A DNA stretch of 64,000 nucleotides. It comes from Trichobilharzia regenti. Its lineage: Eukaryota; Platyhelminthes; Trematoda; Strigeidida; Schistosomatidae. Numbering within the stretch: position 1 is the stretch's first letter; each line of letters opens with the position of its first letter. The position numbers and the translations under genes are program-made. The notes beneath the pieces were generated by a model. That model saw only the letters and a program-made list of their open reading frames with translations. It searched no databases and was not told the DNA's origin. Below are positions 1-9,988 of this stretch, piece after piece. The DNA lies in the NCBI GenBank assembly GCA_944472135.2, contig OX235265.1:95760984-95824983 (forward strand), read 5' to 3'.

Positions 1-722
1 TTGAGCCATATCACCATGAATTGTCGCCAGCCTTCATTGGTTTTTACTGTCCCGAGGACCCCAACCAGTCAGTCGGGCAGTCTACACCTTCCTACGTGGC
101 CAGCTTAAACTAACTGTTGTGGATTTCATTGACTGATGAAGCCATGTTTTGCTTTGACTACCATTCACTAGCTATTTTTCAGTCTGATCCTACGTCAGCT
201 AACATTGCCCCTCAGTCGAGGAAGGCGATGACTAGGCTGGGCACACGTAACACATGTCCTAACCAGCTTAGTCGATGTAATTTCACAGCCTCGTCGATTG
301 ATTTCCCCTCCCACCTATCTAGCACTCGACCGACGCCTAACCTCAATACTGCTCACCTTATTATACCACTTCACACGGGAGGGAGATAGAATGCAGGCAC
401 CTATGATCAAAGACAGCTAGTCGGCCTTTTCATGTCTTACACTTTCAATGGCCAGGTCTCCCAGCCAGTCATGAAGGAGGACGGAGCGGGCTGATGAGCA
501 ATACACACGCCCTTTTTTCTGCAGCCGGTGGGATATCACGTCTTCGCCACAGACGGCGTAAACTGGCATATGCGAAACGAGCCCCCTGTATCCGTGCTGA
601 GATTTTGTCAGAGATCAACCTGTTGGCGTTGGCTGATGTAACTTCCCAAATAAAAGAAGCGGTCAACGTGATCTACCACTTCCCTTCCTATTTATAAACT
701 AGGAGTCAGTGTAGTCGATTGT
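1..722 (-). mobile_element. SR2-like RTE retrotransposon, 3' fragment
   Basis: The minus strand matches the distal RT region of the longer SR2-like copy at 10554-13456 (compare its bases 12590-13260). The minus-strand peptide at 469-666 carries a SARIQGARFAYASLRRLWRR segment, the thumb-side tail of RTE reverse transcriptases. Stops and small indels break the frame, so this is a dead 5'-truncated copy. Its 3' end lies beyond the window. It has no RT catalytic motif. The alignment was made by eye, so the right limit is good to about 20 bp. Confidence 0.8.
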
Positions 723-1836
723 TTAGTAAGGGATGCCGTAGGCTAATAATTTTGGGGGATTATTTACCGCAACAAGTTCAAGGTTGTAAAAGGTGTCTGA
801 TGAGTGGCTAGTACGAAAAATAGTATTCACTAAGGAAGAGATAGTGTAACGCTAGAAGACGAAAGACTTGACAAAGGAATGTTTATTTTTGAAAACTGGT
901 ATCTCTGTATAGCCAAATTATGTACACCTTATCTTAAACACACAATTTGTCGTACTTCTGGACTTCATAATGTAACAACAGAAGACAAGGGACAGGCAAC
1001 AGATCGTCTATTAAGGAAATCAGCACGTATTTATACATATTTCATATACATTATTATAGCTTATTCAAGCAGACAAACACAGTCTTCTAATTGGTTGTTT
1101 CTTGCTCAAGGTTATTCTGTACTGCTTGTGACTGGTTTCTCAGAAAGTTAAACCATCTATCTGCGAATCATATTTGCCCACGTTAAGTTTGCTGTGACTG
1201 GTTGTTGAATCAGTCTTGTTCATATTTACTCACGGCCAATATTAGCGACCTAGACATCGACGTAAATTAATGTCTACCAATTGGCTATCAGTCTGCTCTC
1301 ACCACAGTAATGTGTTCCTTTGTGTTCCTTTCACATCCCCCATGTATCTCCATAACGCTGTGCCATTTGCCTTCTTTCACATCAAATATATCTCCTTGTT
1401 ATTTGATATTTTTATGCCGATGAACGTCTCTTTATTATATACTACTGATAAATCCTGTCAGTAGCACTCGCTACAATAGTAAGACTGTGGTAAATAATTC
1501 ATGATGAAATAATCACCATTGGAAATGAAACAGGTAGAGACGTATATATTGAGAAAAGAAATAATGTCACCAGTAATAAATCAGAGTAGCATAAATGAAA
1601 AAAAATTCTATAGTTTGGAAAGAATGCAAGAATGAAGGGTATCAGTTACACAACATTGTGGCTAAAACTGATAAGATAAAGAGAAAAGGAAGAAAATAAC
1701 AAAGAAATCAAAAAAAGGAAATAAGACGAAAATGCGCCTTTGGAAGGGAGGAGTTTTAATCCAAGTTTGGCTAAAGTAAGAACAACACGCCTGAATATTA
1801 AGTTCTGGTTTATTCGATCATATTGCAACAGGGCAG
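723..1836. other. No recognised gene
   Basis: AT-rich sequence with only short open frames (longest 90 codons) that show no motif I know. I see no convincing splice-bounded exon or known repeat. It is probably intergenic or old decayed repeat. Confidence 0.4.
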
Positions 1837-2632
1837 AAGAAGCATCAAAGATAGGACTTCAGGTGAACACAGAGAAAACAGAGGTGATAAAGACTCTTGG
1901 CCAACACCAATAGCATCAACAACAACGACAGGCAACTATCAGCCAGCATAAATGGGAGGAACCTGAAAGAAACAACCTCCTTCACTTACCGACCTGGGAA
2001 GCATTGTTTCAACTACACGCTGACGGAATTGATGAAGATATCAAAGCAAGAATCGGAAAAGCAAGATAAGCTTTCATTACTCTCAAGTCTATGTGGAGGT
2101 CAACAGCAACCAGCATCAAAAATAAGATCCAGATTTTCAATTCCAATGTGAAGTCAGTGCTACTCACTATACGGATGGGTCAGAGACTTGGCGCGTCATA
2201 AAGAGCACCTCAAACAAACTTCAGACCTTCATCAACAGCTGTCTTCGCTTAATACTACTCAAGATCAGATGGCTGGCCAGAAAAGATCAGCAATAGGGAT
2301 CTCTGGGAGCGAACCAACTCAGCAGGAACCGATTGTGCAACAAATAAGCAGGAAGAAATGGAGATGGATTGGCCATACGCTGAGGGAACCATCAAGTGGC
2401 ATCACTAAACAAGCCATCGCTCGAGTGGAACCCGACAGAATCGGAAGCGGCGAGTTGGTCGTCAGTGCAAGGGTGTCTTGGAGGAGGTCATGTAAAGAGG
2501 AGATGAAAGCATGTGGGCGGACTTGGAGCCAGGTGACAACTTTAGCAGAGAACCGAACGCAATGGAGACGCGCGGCTGAAGTCCTATATTCCTCTAGGAA
2601 TTAAATGAAATAATAATAATAATCGCAACAGC
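1837..2632 (+). mobile_element. SR3/Perere-3-like RTE retrotransposon, 3' end
   Basis: The plus strand encodes, in alternating frames, the C-terminal third of an RTE-type polyprotein. Visible blocks are NTEKTEV (about 1877), LKETTSFTY (1960-1986), KIRSRF and NSNVKSVLL around 2110-2165, and QISRKKWRWIGHTLREPS at about 2340-2395. The last block is a signature of the schistosome SR3/Perere-3 family as I remember it. The copy ends in a short ATA/AAT microsatellite at about 2608-2624, the usual RTE tail. The catalytic RT core is missing, and frameshifts near 2010, 2150 and 2420 make it a pseudogene. Confidence 0.85.
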
Positions 2633-3119
2633 TTCAGTTATATGAAGACGATTTAGGTAAACTGTGTATAATAATGACTTAGGAATGTGGTATACAACCG
2701 TGAAGACTATGGCAGTGTCAATGTGATGTTCCGCATCCATCAAGTGTAATAGAATTGAAGTTTTTGATGCATTTGATTTCGCCGTTTTTCGAAACAGAGC
2801 TAGTCAATGTTCACGAATTCAGAGACAAATCTACTTGCTCATATTCCCTGTATAGCTTGAACCATAGGAACAGTTCAAACGGTACATGCACGAGAAGGGG
2901 CTAAGATTAGGTAAGTTTTCTGTCGATTTCGAGGGGAACACTGGACAGCAAATATGATAATAGCTTTTCTCCACTACTGCCAGTTCATGTTTGCGACTTT
3001 TACAACCTTTGATTTAAGTATAAAACTTGGGTACTGCGGTAGAGTATAATTCCATTATAGATAAGATTTTATTTTGATAAACTCTCACAGTGTTATACAG
3101 TAATATTAACTGATAACCA
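2633..3119. other. No recognised gene
   Basis: Spacer between the Perere-3-like tail and the Penelope-like element. I found no open frame, RNA gene or repeat here that I can name. Confidence 0.4.
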
Positions 3120-3185
3120 AGTTTTGAGAACAAACTATTGCTCATAATCATATCAAGTTACTGACACAACTTTTTCCTTCATTTA
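3120..3185 (-). repeat. Inverted terminal repeat of the PLE, left copy
   Basis: Read on the minus strand, this stretch contains ATGAAGGAAAAAGTTGTGT followed by GATATGATTATGAG. The same two blocks occur on the plus strand at 5175-5215, so the copies face each other. PLE terminal repeats can be direct or inverted; here they are inverted. Divergence outside these blocks is considerable. Confidence 0.75.
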
Positions 3186-3738
3186 TATACATGTGTGGAA
3201 TTGACCAGATATTTGAGTAAACAATCAGTATCATTTGACGTACCTTCCTTAGTCACCAATGTACCACTTATGGAAACAGTGAACTTTGTATGCGAAGAAC
3301 TGAAAAGACGAACCATCGATGTTGGCATTCCTATATCTTTTATGAAAGAGATTCTCTTGAAATGTACAATGAATGTCTACTTTTTATTTAACAAGGAACT
3401 ATATAGACAAATTGACAGTGTGGCAATGGGGTCACCACTACGACCCATTCTAGCCGACATTTTCCTTGCGAAACTAGAAAATGGGCCTTTGAAAGATGTT
3501 ATCCAATGAACTCAAATTCTATTGTCAGTACATAGATGATACATTTTTGATTATGAAAAGTGAGAAGGAAGCAAAGAGCATCCTGGATAAATTTAATGAG
3601 GTTCATCCTGCAATAAATTTTACTATTGAGAAAGAAAAAACGACTCTAGTATTTAAGTGTTGGTTTGTAGAGAATTGATTGGTTTCAGGGTTTCATCATG
3701 AGCTGACAGTAGTTAGAGAACCATTGGAAAACCTGGGA

Positions 3739-3784
3739 GTACTGGACAGCTGTTTCGTCCTAGTTTGGGACTCTTCAGCAGTAC
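3739..3784 (-). ncRNA. Hammerhead-type ribozyme motif, minus strand
   Basis: Read on the minus strand: a 6-bp stem I (GTACTG with CAGTAC, all Watson-Crick), core CTGAAGA, stem II closed by GTCC/GGAC, then GAAA, a self-complementary stem III CAGCTG, and the cleavage triplet GTC. Cut would fall between 3745 and 3744. The only departure from the CUGAUGA...GAAA core is A for U at position 7, which is the most tolerant core position. Activity is plausible but unproven. The short stem III is like that of known schistosome hammerheads, which may act best as dimers. Confidence 0.75.
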
Positions 3785-3827
3785 GCCTTGTAGCCGGAAG
3801 GTCCTGGGTTCGAATCCCGGTGGGTGC

Positions 3828-3873
3828 GTACTGCTGAAGAGTTCCAAACTAGGACGAAACAGCTGTCCGGTAC
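3828..3873 (+). ncRNA. Hammerhead-type ribozyme motif, plus strand
   Basis: Stem I GTACTG (3828-3833) pairs with CGGTAC (3868-3873) with one G-T wobble. Core CTGAAGA is at 3834-3840. Stem II spans 3841-3855 with one wobble, GAAA is at 3856-3859, stem III is the palindrome CAGCTG (3860-3865), and the site GTC ends at 3867, so the predicted cut is 3867/3868. This is the mirror partner of the minus-strand motif at 3739-3784, and sense to the host PLE. Confidence 0.72.
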
Positions 3874-5064
3874 TCCCAGGTTTTCCAATGGTTCTCTAAC
3901 TACTGTCAGCTCATGATGAAATCCTGAAACTCTAGTATTTCATTTTTAGACGTCCTTATGACCAGAAAAGAGGATGGCACAATAAGAAGAAGTGTATATA
4001 GAAAACCTACATCAACTGACTGTCAGTATACTCATTTTTTTTCAGCTTCGTTCCCTTGAAATAGAAACGCAATCTGATAAAGTGCTTGGTTCACAGGGCA
4101 AGAGCAATTCGCTCGATTGAATGTCTTGATGGGGAACTTAACAGTATTAAACGGTTGTTAAGTGAAGATGGTTATCCTGGAAAGTTTATTGATAAGAATA
4201 TGAATCTAAAACCAAAGCAGCCCAAGTTACCAACAGTTCCAAAATAGGCCTTATTCTTACAAATCCAGTTCCTTTGGGGCAACACCAGTGAGATACTAAC
4301 ACAGTGCCTTGGAAATGCGGTAAAATGGAGAGCATTCCCTGCTGCTGAATTACGTTGTATCTCTAAAACCACTCCTCTTCTGCGTTCGGGAGTAAAAGAC
4401 AAACTGCCTAATTTCGCCTCTTCCATGTGTATCTACCAACTGAACTGCTCCTGTGGAGTGAGCCAATTAGCTGCATGGGCCGTACAATTAGGCGTGTTTC
4501 TCGTCGAATTTCCGAACATCACTCTGCATAGTGGTTAAGCAAAGGACAAACAAAATCTATTCGCAGCGCTATTCTATCTCATCTTGTGGATACAGGGCAC
4601 AAGACTGAAGTTAACCATGCTTTCAGGGTCATTTACCTCATACTTACGAATCTCAATTTCGCCTTATGAGTTCGACTACTAAATATTGCTGAGGCTGGCT
4701 GTTTGGGTACACATTAAGAAGCCTAATTTGTGCGTCCAAAAGAAGTTAGTTCAGACACTGTCCTTACCTTGGCCATCAAGGTTTTAATGATCCTCAATCT
4801 GTGTGGAAATTTCCTAATTTTAGTTGATATTCTATTCGCTATTATATCTTCATTACTACTATAATTTAAGCATCTTTAATGAACTGTAATTGCATTGATT
4901 ATACTTTACAAATCAATATTATTTACAAAACACTAATATTGTTATAGACTACTCATCTAGAATATTCTGTGTATATAAACATATATATATATAACTGTAG
5001 AACTGGAATTTATCGAAAAGAATATTCTTTGCTCGATTATTTGGTGTTTTATCAATCAATATGT

Positions 5065-5125
5065 GATAATGTACATTCAAAAATAATAATAATAACACTC
5101 ATATTATTTCTGAATGTACATTATC
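5065..5125. repeat. Short perfect hairpin
   Basis: GATAATGTACATTCA (5065-5079) and its exact reverse complement (5111-5125) flank a 31-nt AT-rich loop containing an ATA microsatellite. It lies between the PLE endonuclease and the right terminal repeat. Function is unknown; it may be a structure in the element's 3' region or a small unrelated fold-back. Confidence 0.6.
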
Positions 5126-5169
5126 CTAAAGTGATTTTATTTAACTATCTAGTCAATTTCACACACGTT

Positions 5170-5243
5170 AATTAATGAAGGAAAAAGTTGTGTGAGTGGT
5201 GATTTGATATGATTATGAGTGGCAGTGATAATTTGTGCTCGAA
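5170..5243 (+). repeat. Inverted terminal repeat of the PLE, right copy, with hammerhead-like remnant
   Basis: This mirrors 3120-3185 on the opposite strand. It ends in GATATGATTATGAG, a variable stretch, then CTCGAAACGTC (about 5233-5243). PLE terminal repeats are known to carry minimal hammerhead ribozymes. The GAG...CTCGAAAC...GTC layout fits the stem II, GAAA and cleavage-site parts of one, but the CUGAUGA core is disrupted, so this would be a dead version. Confidence 0.55.
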
Positions 5244-5359
5244 ACGTCATTTCATAACCTTTTTGGCATCTGTTAACTTCTCTGGATATCCGTTTACGCT
5301 TAGAATATCCAATGCTTTTGGTAGTATAATCAGATAACGGTATACAAGGTAGGTTAAGG

Positions 5360-7940
5360 ATAATAATAATAATAAATTATATTTGTGCACACAACGGGAT
5401 GGGGTCTTAATTTTAGGGACAATAATAATACTGATAATGATTTAGTTTATTCCAAAAACAGTACTTGTGATACAGAATGGAAATTTCAGCATTAATCACA
5501 ATATCGCATCTAATTTCCTCAAATTATAAATAAAATTAATCACACAGAAAATCTTCTACATTTACAACAAGGGTAATATCAAAAACATGCAGCATATAAA
5601 ATGGAAATAGCAATAATAATGATAACAGCTAGGGTAATAATAATAATACAAGTGAAAATTGCCGTGGGCTTGTGTCACACAGTATTGGCAATGTGGTATA
5701 GAAATCCTAGCATGTTTGAAAATATCGAATATAATGTTCTCTTTACATGATATGGTGAGGGGGAAAACAAAGATTACAGCAGTCATGGAGATAAGCTGGT
5801 GCTTGCAATTATGAGAGTAAAACAGAGAATTAACAGGACCATAAATATAATAGAAGTAATAAAAGTAAAACTTGAAGGTATGTAAGGATGGATGGAGAAA
5901 ATTGTTTATTTACTAGGTGAAAAAAGGTTAGTCAATTCTTGCCTGACACTATCTTCATCGTATAAAATACATGCCAAGTATAGTATCATAGAATTTTTAT
6001 ACTTAGACGTGAGAGCATACAGTTTTCTGAAGTTACATCTTGTTCTACCTGAGGAGATGCAAGGTGAAAGCTGAGGGTAAAGTGGATGCTCCAAGTCAGA
6101 CAAAATCCCTCTAGCAAATCTATTGCATGTAGTCGAGTGCCTATCGACAACGACGTCAACTATGTAGTCCACTGGGACACCACTCACCCTAGTGAACGTC
6201 TTCAGTATTCTACGAATTGTGACATAGTCCTTTTTAAGCAAACCAGGAAAGAATAGGGGTGAACAATAGAGAAGAATAGTTAGGATGCAAGAGTTTATGA
6301 ACTGTAAGAGGAGGGGTTGAGTTATATATACCCGAGTGCCTTAACTTCTTAATGGAAAATGTCAGGCGGAATATTTTACTGGAGACTGCTAAGACATGGG
6401 AAGACCAGGAGAGATCAGAAGAGAGAATAAGTCCAAGATACTTAATTTTTGATTTAATTCCTATATCATTGTCGTCAATTTTACAACTGTCATGAGAATC
6501 GACGACTTCTTTTAACTGTCGTTTACATCCTTAGCTGAAATCAACAGTTTGACACTTAGAAGGATTCAGTTTAAGACCGTTAGACTCAGACCATTTGCTG
6601 ACTCCCGATAGAAAGCTATTTATTTTAGTGCAATCTAGCTGGAAGTTAACAGCCATTAAAACTGTTAAATCATCAGCGTACTTCACAAGGTTTATTTCAT
6701 CAGAGTGAGACAAGTCATGTAAGAAGAAAGAAGAAAGAAAAGGAGAAAGGACAGCGTCTTGGGGAGCACCAGCTTCAGTAGGCAATGAAGTGGAAGACTT
6801 CCCTTTATATACGGTGTACTGCTTTCTTTCTGAGAAATAGGAATGTAACCAGTTAACAGCCCAACATTCTGTTTGACTAGCAGCAAGTTTATTTAATAAG
6901 ATGTCCCTAGGGACCGAGTCAAAACCAGATGTATAGTCTAGGAAGACACAACGAACAAATTTAGCCCCCTTGTCTAGAGTGGAAGCAATGTTATGATATA
7001 AGACGGCTGCTGCATCTAAAGTGCTTCTACTGTGCTTATAGGCAAATTGTTTAGGGTCATTAAAGGATTTAAGCGAAGGTACAAGACTACGCAAAAGTAA
7101 TTTCTCCATAGTTTTCAGAAAAGGAGAGGTAATAGCAATGGGTTTAAATTTAACACTGTGCGTCGGTGGCACAGTGGATAGGACTCTCGCCAACCATGCA
7201 CATGGTCCGAGGTTCGATCCTCTGCCGACGCACACCTGATATCTATGGTCGGCCTGCAAAATTTGGGCTACCGATATCCATGCTGAAAATTCCATACTTG
7301 TACCAAAAATACGGTGTGGGATCAAGCTGTAATCAAAAATATAAATAAAAAAATATAAACACATGCTCCAGTAGATGATTTAGGTATGCGTACAACTTTA
7401 ATGTCCTTCCAAACGGCAGGCACATTATTATCGGAAAAAGATTTGTTAAATAGATCAGTGAGAGAGTGACAGAGAATATCAGAACATTTTTTAAACATAA
7501 TACTGGATACATAATCGGGACCTAAGCTCTGGGAAGGGTTTAGAGACTTGAGGCACTTTTGAACACCATTTGTGTTAAAACCTGGAAAGGGGCTATGATT
7601 AACACATTGCTCATTGCTCCCAGGCCATTTTACTAATCTGTCCCGACCGCTTTTATAGATAATCTTGAAAGCTTCTTTGATATCAGTTTAATGATTCATA
7701 TAAATTAAGTCTTTAGCTATAGAAGTTGGTAGTCTGCCACCAGGGTTCCGGATACATATTCTCCTACCTTCAAGGGCAAGGCGTAATAACTCCCCATATG
7801 TGGGTGTGACCACAGCCACACAAATTGATATATAGTATGTAGTGTGACATTATCATTTCTGAAATGTTGAGGATTGTAATAGAGCATATTTTCAGCTTTT
7901 TCCCTAACACTGCTTCGTACTAAACTTATCAATAGCCCAG
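5360..7940 (-). pseudogene. Non-LTR retrotransposon reverse transcriptase fragment (CR1/Jockey type)
   Basis: Minus-strand RT remnant, from N-terminal to C-terminal. At about 7690-7400 there is a pre-RT region with SQSLGPDYVSS and VWKDIKVVRIPKSSTG. At about 7150-6540 the RT core has PIAITSPFLKTMEKLLL, FLDYTSGFDSVP (motif A), a motif B in which the usual Gly-Ser is altered (AGAPQDAVLSPF) and KYADDLTVL (motif C, about 6665-6690). At 6241-5906 there is a C-terminal tail ending at a stop at 5906. A microsatellite at 5361-5375 looks like the element's 3' tail. The frame is interrupted by stops near 6530 and 6250 and by a SINE at 7159-7360. Catalytic YADD is intact but the element is 5'-truncated and dead. 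Confidence 0.8.
7159..7360 (+). mobile_element. tRNA-headed SINE inserted in the antisense RT remnant
   Basis: Bases 7159-7232 form a tRNA-like head. The 7-bp acceptor stem is perfect (TGCGTCG with CGACGCA), an A-box match TGGCACAGTGG lies at 7167-7177 and a B box GGTTCGATCC at 7211-7220, with a good T arm. The D and anticodon arms do not fold into standard shapes, so this is not a working tRNA gene. A roughly 125-bp unrelated body ends in A-rich sequence near 7360. The surrounding RT frame resumes on either side, and a short GTGTT repeat may be the target duplication. Confidence 0.7.
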
Positions 7941-7984
7941 GGGTCTAGGGATGGGTAACGCTTTGACATTTCAAGCGTAGGTAA

Positions 7985-8110
7985 GGTATCATCTACGGGG
8001 GCCAGAGGGGGTGGAAGGCACATCAGGCTGACGAGTCCTAAATGGGACAAAACACACATTCGAGATTCTACTGCTAGCTTCCATTAAAACAAGTAGCTTT
8101 AAGCTAACAG
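7985..8110 (+). mobile_element. Sm-alpha-like SINE remnant with degenerate hammerhead
   Basis: Contains a hammerhead-like block followed by CTACTGCTAGCT, an order I associate with the schistosome Sm-alpha ribozyme SINE. Limits are approximate. It abuts the 3' non-coding tail of an antisense SR2-like copy. The assignment rests on the ribozyme block and remembered flanking words, so it needs an alignment to be certain. Confidence 0.5.
8021..8068 (+). ncRNA. Degenerate hammerhead ribozyme motif
   Basis: Core CTGACGA (8028-8034; U7 changed to C) is followed by stem II GTCCTAAATGGGAC (8035-8048), which still closes, with the AAAT loop typical of schistosome hammerheads. GAAA has become AAAA (8049-8052) and the cleavage triplet GTC has become TTC (about 8059-8061). 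Stem I barely pairs. It is almost surely inactive. Confidence 0.6.
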
Positions 8111-9300
8111 TTCTATTACAGTTGACTAGTTTCAACATACATATTCGCATCGATGTGCAGCAGCTCCAGCTATCACTCTCCCTCCTTGTATCATAGAAAC
8201 CAGGAGAAGAGAATAAACAGAGATTCAAATGAGAGACAATAAACAGAAGTGTGAATGAGGGAAAAAGGATAGTAATATGGAAGAACAATAGAGCTATATT
8301 ATTGTGTTATAATTGTTCCCTTGAATTTCTAGTGGGACATAGGGCTTCAACTGCACGTCTCCACTTGCTTCTGTCATCTCCTGTACTTTTCACCTGCATC
8401 AATGTTAGTCCATACTGTTTCAACTCCTCTTCACACGATCTCCTCCATGTCACCGTTGCACTGACGTCCCACTCGCTGCCTGCTTACCTTTCGGCCTGGT
8501 TCCACTCGAGAAATGGCCTGATGCGCGTGCGATGTCACCCAGCCGCCTCTTCAGTGAGCGAGTATCCAATCCATCTCCACTTTCTCCTCCACATTTGTTG
8601 GGCGATTGGTTCTTGTTTTTTTGTTCCCATAGTTTCTTGTTGGTGATTCTTTCCGATCCGGCCATCGGTTCTTCAGTATAGAGCGAAGACAGTTGTTGAT
8701 AAAGGTCTGCAACAGGCTGTTGGAAATATTCTTTGTGACCCGCCAATTTTCTGATGCGTATAGAAGATCCGTATAGCTTTATTGGATATTGTAAATCACA
8801 TATAGTGAATGCATCTGCACAGTCACTGAGGACGATTTTGAGCTATATCCTTAATTGTCTCCAGTCGTTAGTTCTTACAATGCCGAGGACCCCAAGCATT
8901 CAGGCAGTCTACACCTCCCCATGTGACTGACCTACACTAACTGTTACGGATTTCATTGACTGACGAAGCCATGTTTTCCTTTGACTACCAGTAACTCTTT
9001 TCCAACATGATCATATGTCAGCTAATATTGCCTGTTGTCGAGGAAGGAGATGGCTAGACATGCATGCGTAACAAATGTCGTAACCATTTTAATCGACGTA
9101 ACTTCACAACAACCTCGTTAACTGGTTTTCCCTCCTTACCTAACACTCGACCGACTCCTAACCCCAATATTACTCATCTTGTTGTGCTACCTAACACGCA
9201 GAACAGAACGCAGGCATCTATGATCAAAGACAGTTAGCTGTTTCATTTCTTACACTTTCAACGATCATGACTCACAGTCATTAAGGGGGACAGTACGAAA
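8111..9300 (-). mobile_element. SR2-like RTE 3' end split by a Perere-3-like insertion
   Basis: Bases 8111-8290 match the SR2 3' non-coding tail (compare 9990-10160 and 14957-15120, same orientation), and 8777-9300 match the distal coding part seen at 10195-10553. Between them sits a Perere-3-like fragment. Similar words TAGAGCTATATTA (about 8287-8299) and TATAGCTTTATTG (about 8772-8784) probably mark its target duplication. No open frame survives. Confidence 0.75.
8291..8776 (-). mobile_element. SR3/Perere-3-like RTE 3' fragment, nested
   Basis: The minus strand reads the same C-terminal block as the copies at 1837-2632 and 15480-16260: YQQLSSLYTEEPMAG, then a WRW/GDGLDTRSLKRRLGD region, then a Trp-Arg-Arg-rich end. 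The tail faces left into AT-rich sequence near 8295. It is inserted in an older antisense SR2-like copy. Frames are broken, so it is a pseudogene. Confidence 0.75.
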
Positions 9301-9867
9301 TGCCCGTGGGGAGCTTCTTGATGACTGCTTCCAATCAGCTAACATCAAATTAAACTTAAATGAATTTCAATGGTGAATTACCTACCTTAGTGACCTATCC
9401 ACATTGTAAACCTGACTGATAGAGAATTCAGTCAATATTAACACTAAGAAGAGAATAAAGGACTTTGGTTATAGCCTATTGACCAATCAATGGCATACAT
9501 TTCCTCTCTTATATTAAATTCCCAACAATTAAAACTTTTTTGCCTGGAAAAACTGACAAAATAATAAAAACTCAGAATATTTATAAGAAATAAGGATTTC
9601 TTAAAGTAACTTAACACCTTTGAATGCATAAAGTATAATTATATTTTAATATTGAAATATAATTATACTTTATTTGATCTAATCCACAATGCTCAAACTT
9701 TTTACTGATATTAACCTTTGAATGCTTATAGTTCATGCCTAACAACATTATCTCATCCTACCCTTCAATACTCATTTACTGATTAATCAGAATGCACGTT
9801 TTGTATTCACCCGTGTTAAATGGTATAGTAGCGTTAGCCATGCTGAAGTAATGCATACAGTGGTAGA
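9301..9867. other. No recognised gene
   Basis: AT-rich spacer. It contains a self-complementary stretch around 9630-9672 (a palindromic TATAATTATA-type block) and no coding signal that I trust. Confidence 0.4.
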
Positions 9868-9988
9868 GGTAAGGAAGGGAAATCAATATAGGAGGTTGTG
9901 AAGCTACGTCGAATGAGATGGCTAGGATATGTGTTATGCATGCTTAGTCATATATCACCTTTCTTGACAACTGATATAGGATCAGGTT
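9868..9988 (+). mobile_element. Small SR2-like fragment
   Basis: Plus-strand words such as LRRMRWLGYVLCM correspond to LQRLRWLGHVLRMP at 12997-13041 of the main SR2-like copy. About 120 bp, heavily mutated, opposite in orientation to the adjoining SR2 tail at 9989-10553. Confidence 0.6.

Larger units (their letters stand above)
3655..3929. mobile_element. Fold-back SINE-like insertion with a hammerhead ribozyme on each strand
   Basis: A 275-bp insertion flanked by the 11-bp direct repeat CTCTAGTATTT (3644-3654 and 3930-3940), a clean target-site duplication inside the PLE RT. Two arms of about 100 bp (about 3682-3784 and 3828-3928) are near-perfect reverse complements around a 43-nt loop. 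The loop contains the 3' half of a tRNA: a 5-bp T stem, the 7-nt loop TTCGAAT and a Pol III B box (3807-3817). Each arm encodes a hammerhead-type motif, one per strand. I see no intact A box. It is probably a palindromic relative of the schistosome ribozyme SINE (Sm-alpha type); that link is inference. Confidence 0.8.
3195..4760 (+). pseudogene. PLE reverse transcriptase / GIY-YIG endonuclease, broken
   Basis: PLE proteins copy RNA and nick target DNA with the C-terminal GIY-YIG domain. RT motif A appears as SFDVPSLVTNVPL (about 3229-3267), motif B as VAMGSPLRPILADIFLAKLE (3420-3479) and motif C as YIDD (about 3529-3540). After the SINE insertion the chain resumes with DVLMTRKEDGTIRRSVYRKP (3950-4010). 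A linker with CISKTTPLLRSGVKDKLP (4358-4411) leads to an endonuclease containing YQLNCSCG (4437-4460), then SRRISEHHSA and HLVDTGHKTEVNHAF (about 4500-4625) in shifted frames. The conserved Tyr-Ile-Gly of GIY-YIG is destroyed. Multiple frameshifts mean no active protein. Confidence 0.85.
3120..5245 (+). mobile_element. Penelope-like element (PLE), degenerate
   Basis: A plus-strand PLE is recognised from an RT with Penelope-type motifs followed by a GIY-YIG endonuclease, the domain order typical of the group. The flanks at 3120-3185 and 5170-5243 are inverted copies of one sequence, which fits the inverted terminal repeats seen in some PLEs. The coding part has several frameshifts and a 275-bp SINE insertion at 3655-3929. 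The flank sequences themselves are non-coding. It resembles the schistosome PLEs called Cercyon or Perere-10 in general type; I cannot assign a family. Confidence 0.85.

Noticed and set aside
7159..7232. Functional tRNA gene
   Set aside because: The acceptor and T arms are good, but the anticodon arm has no 5-bp stem with 7-nt loop and the D stem does not pair. It fits a SINE head better.
8251..8646. 131-codon plus-strand frame
   Set aside because: It is the antisense shadow of the Perere-3-like fragment at 8291-8776.
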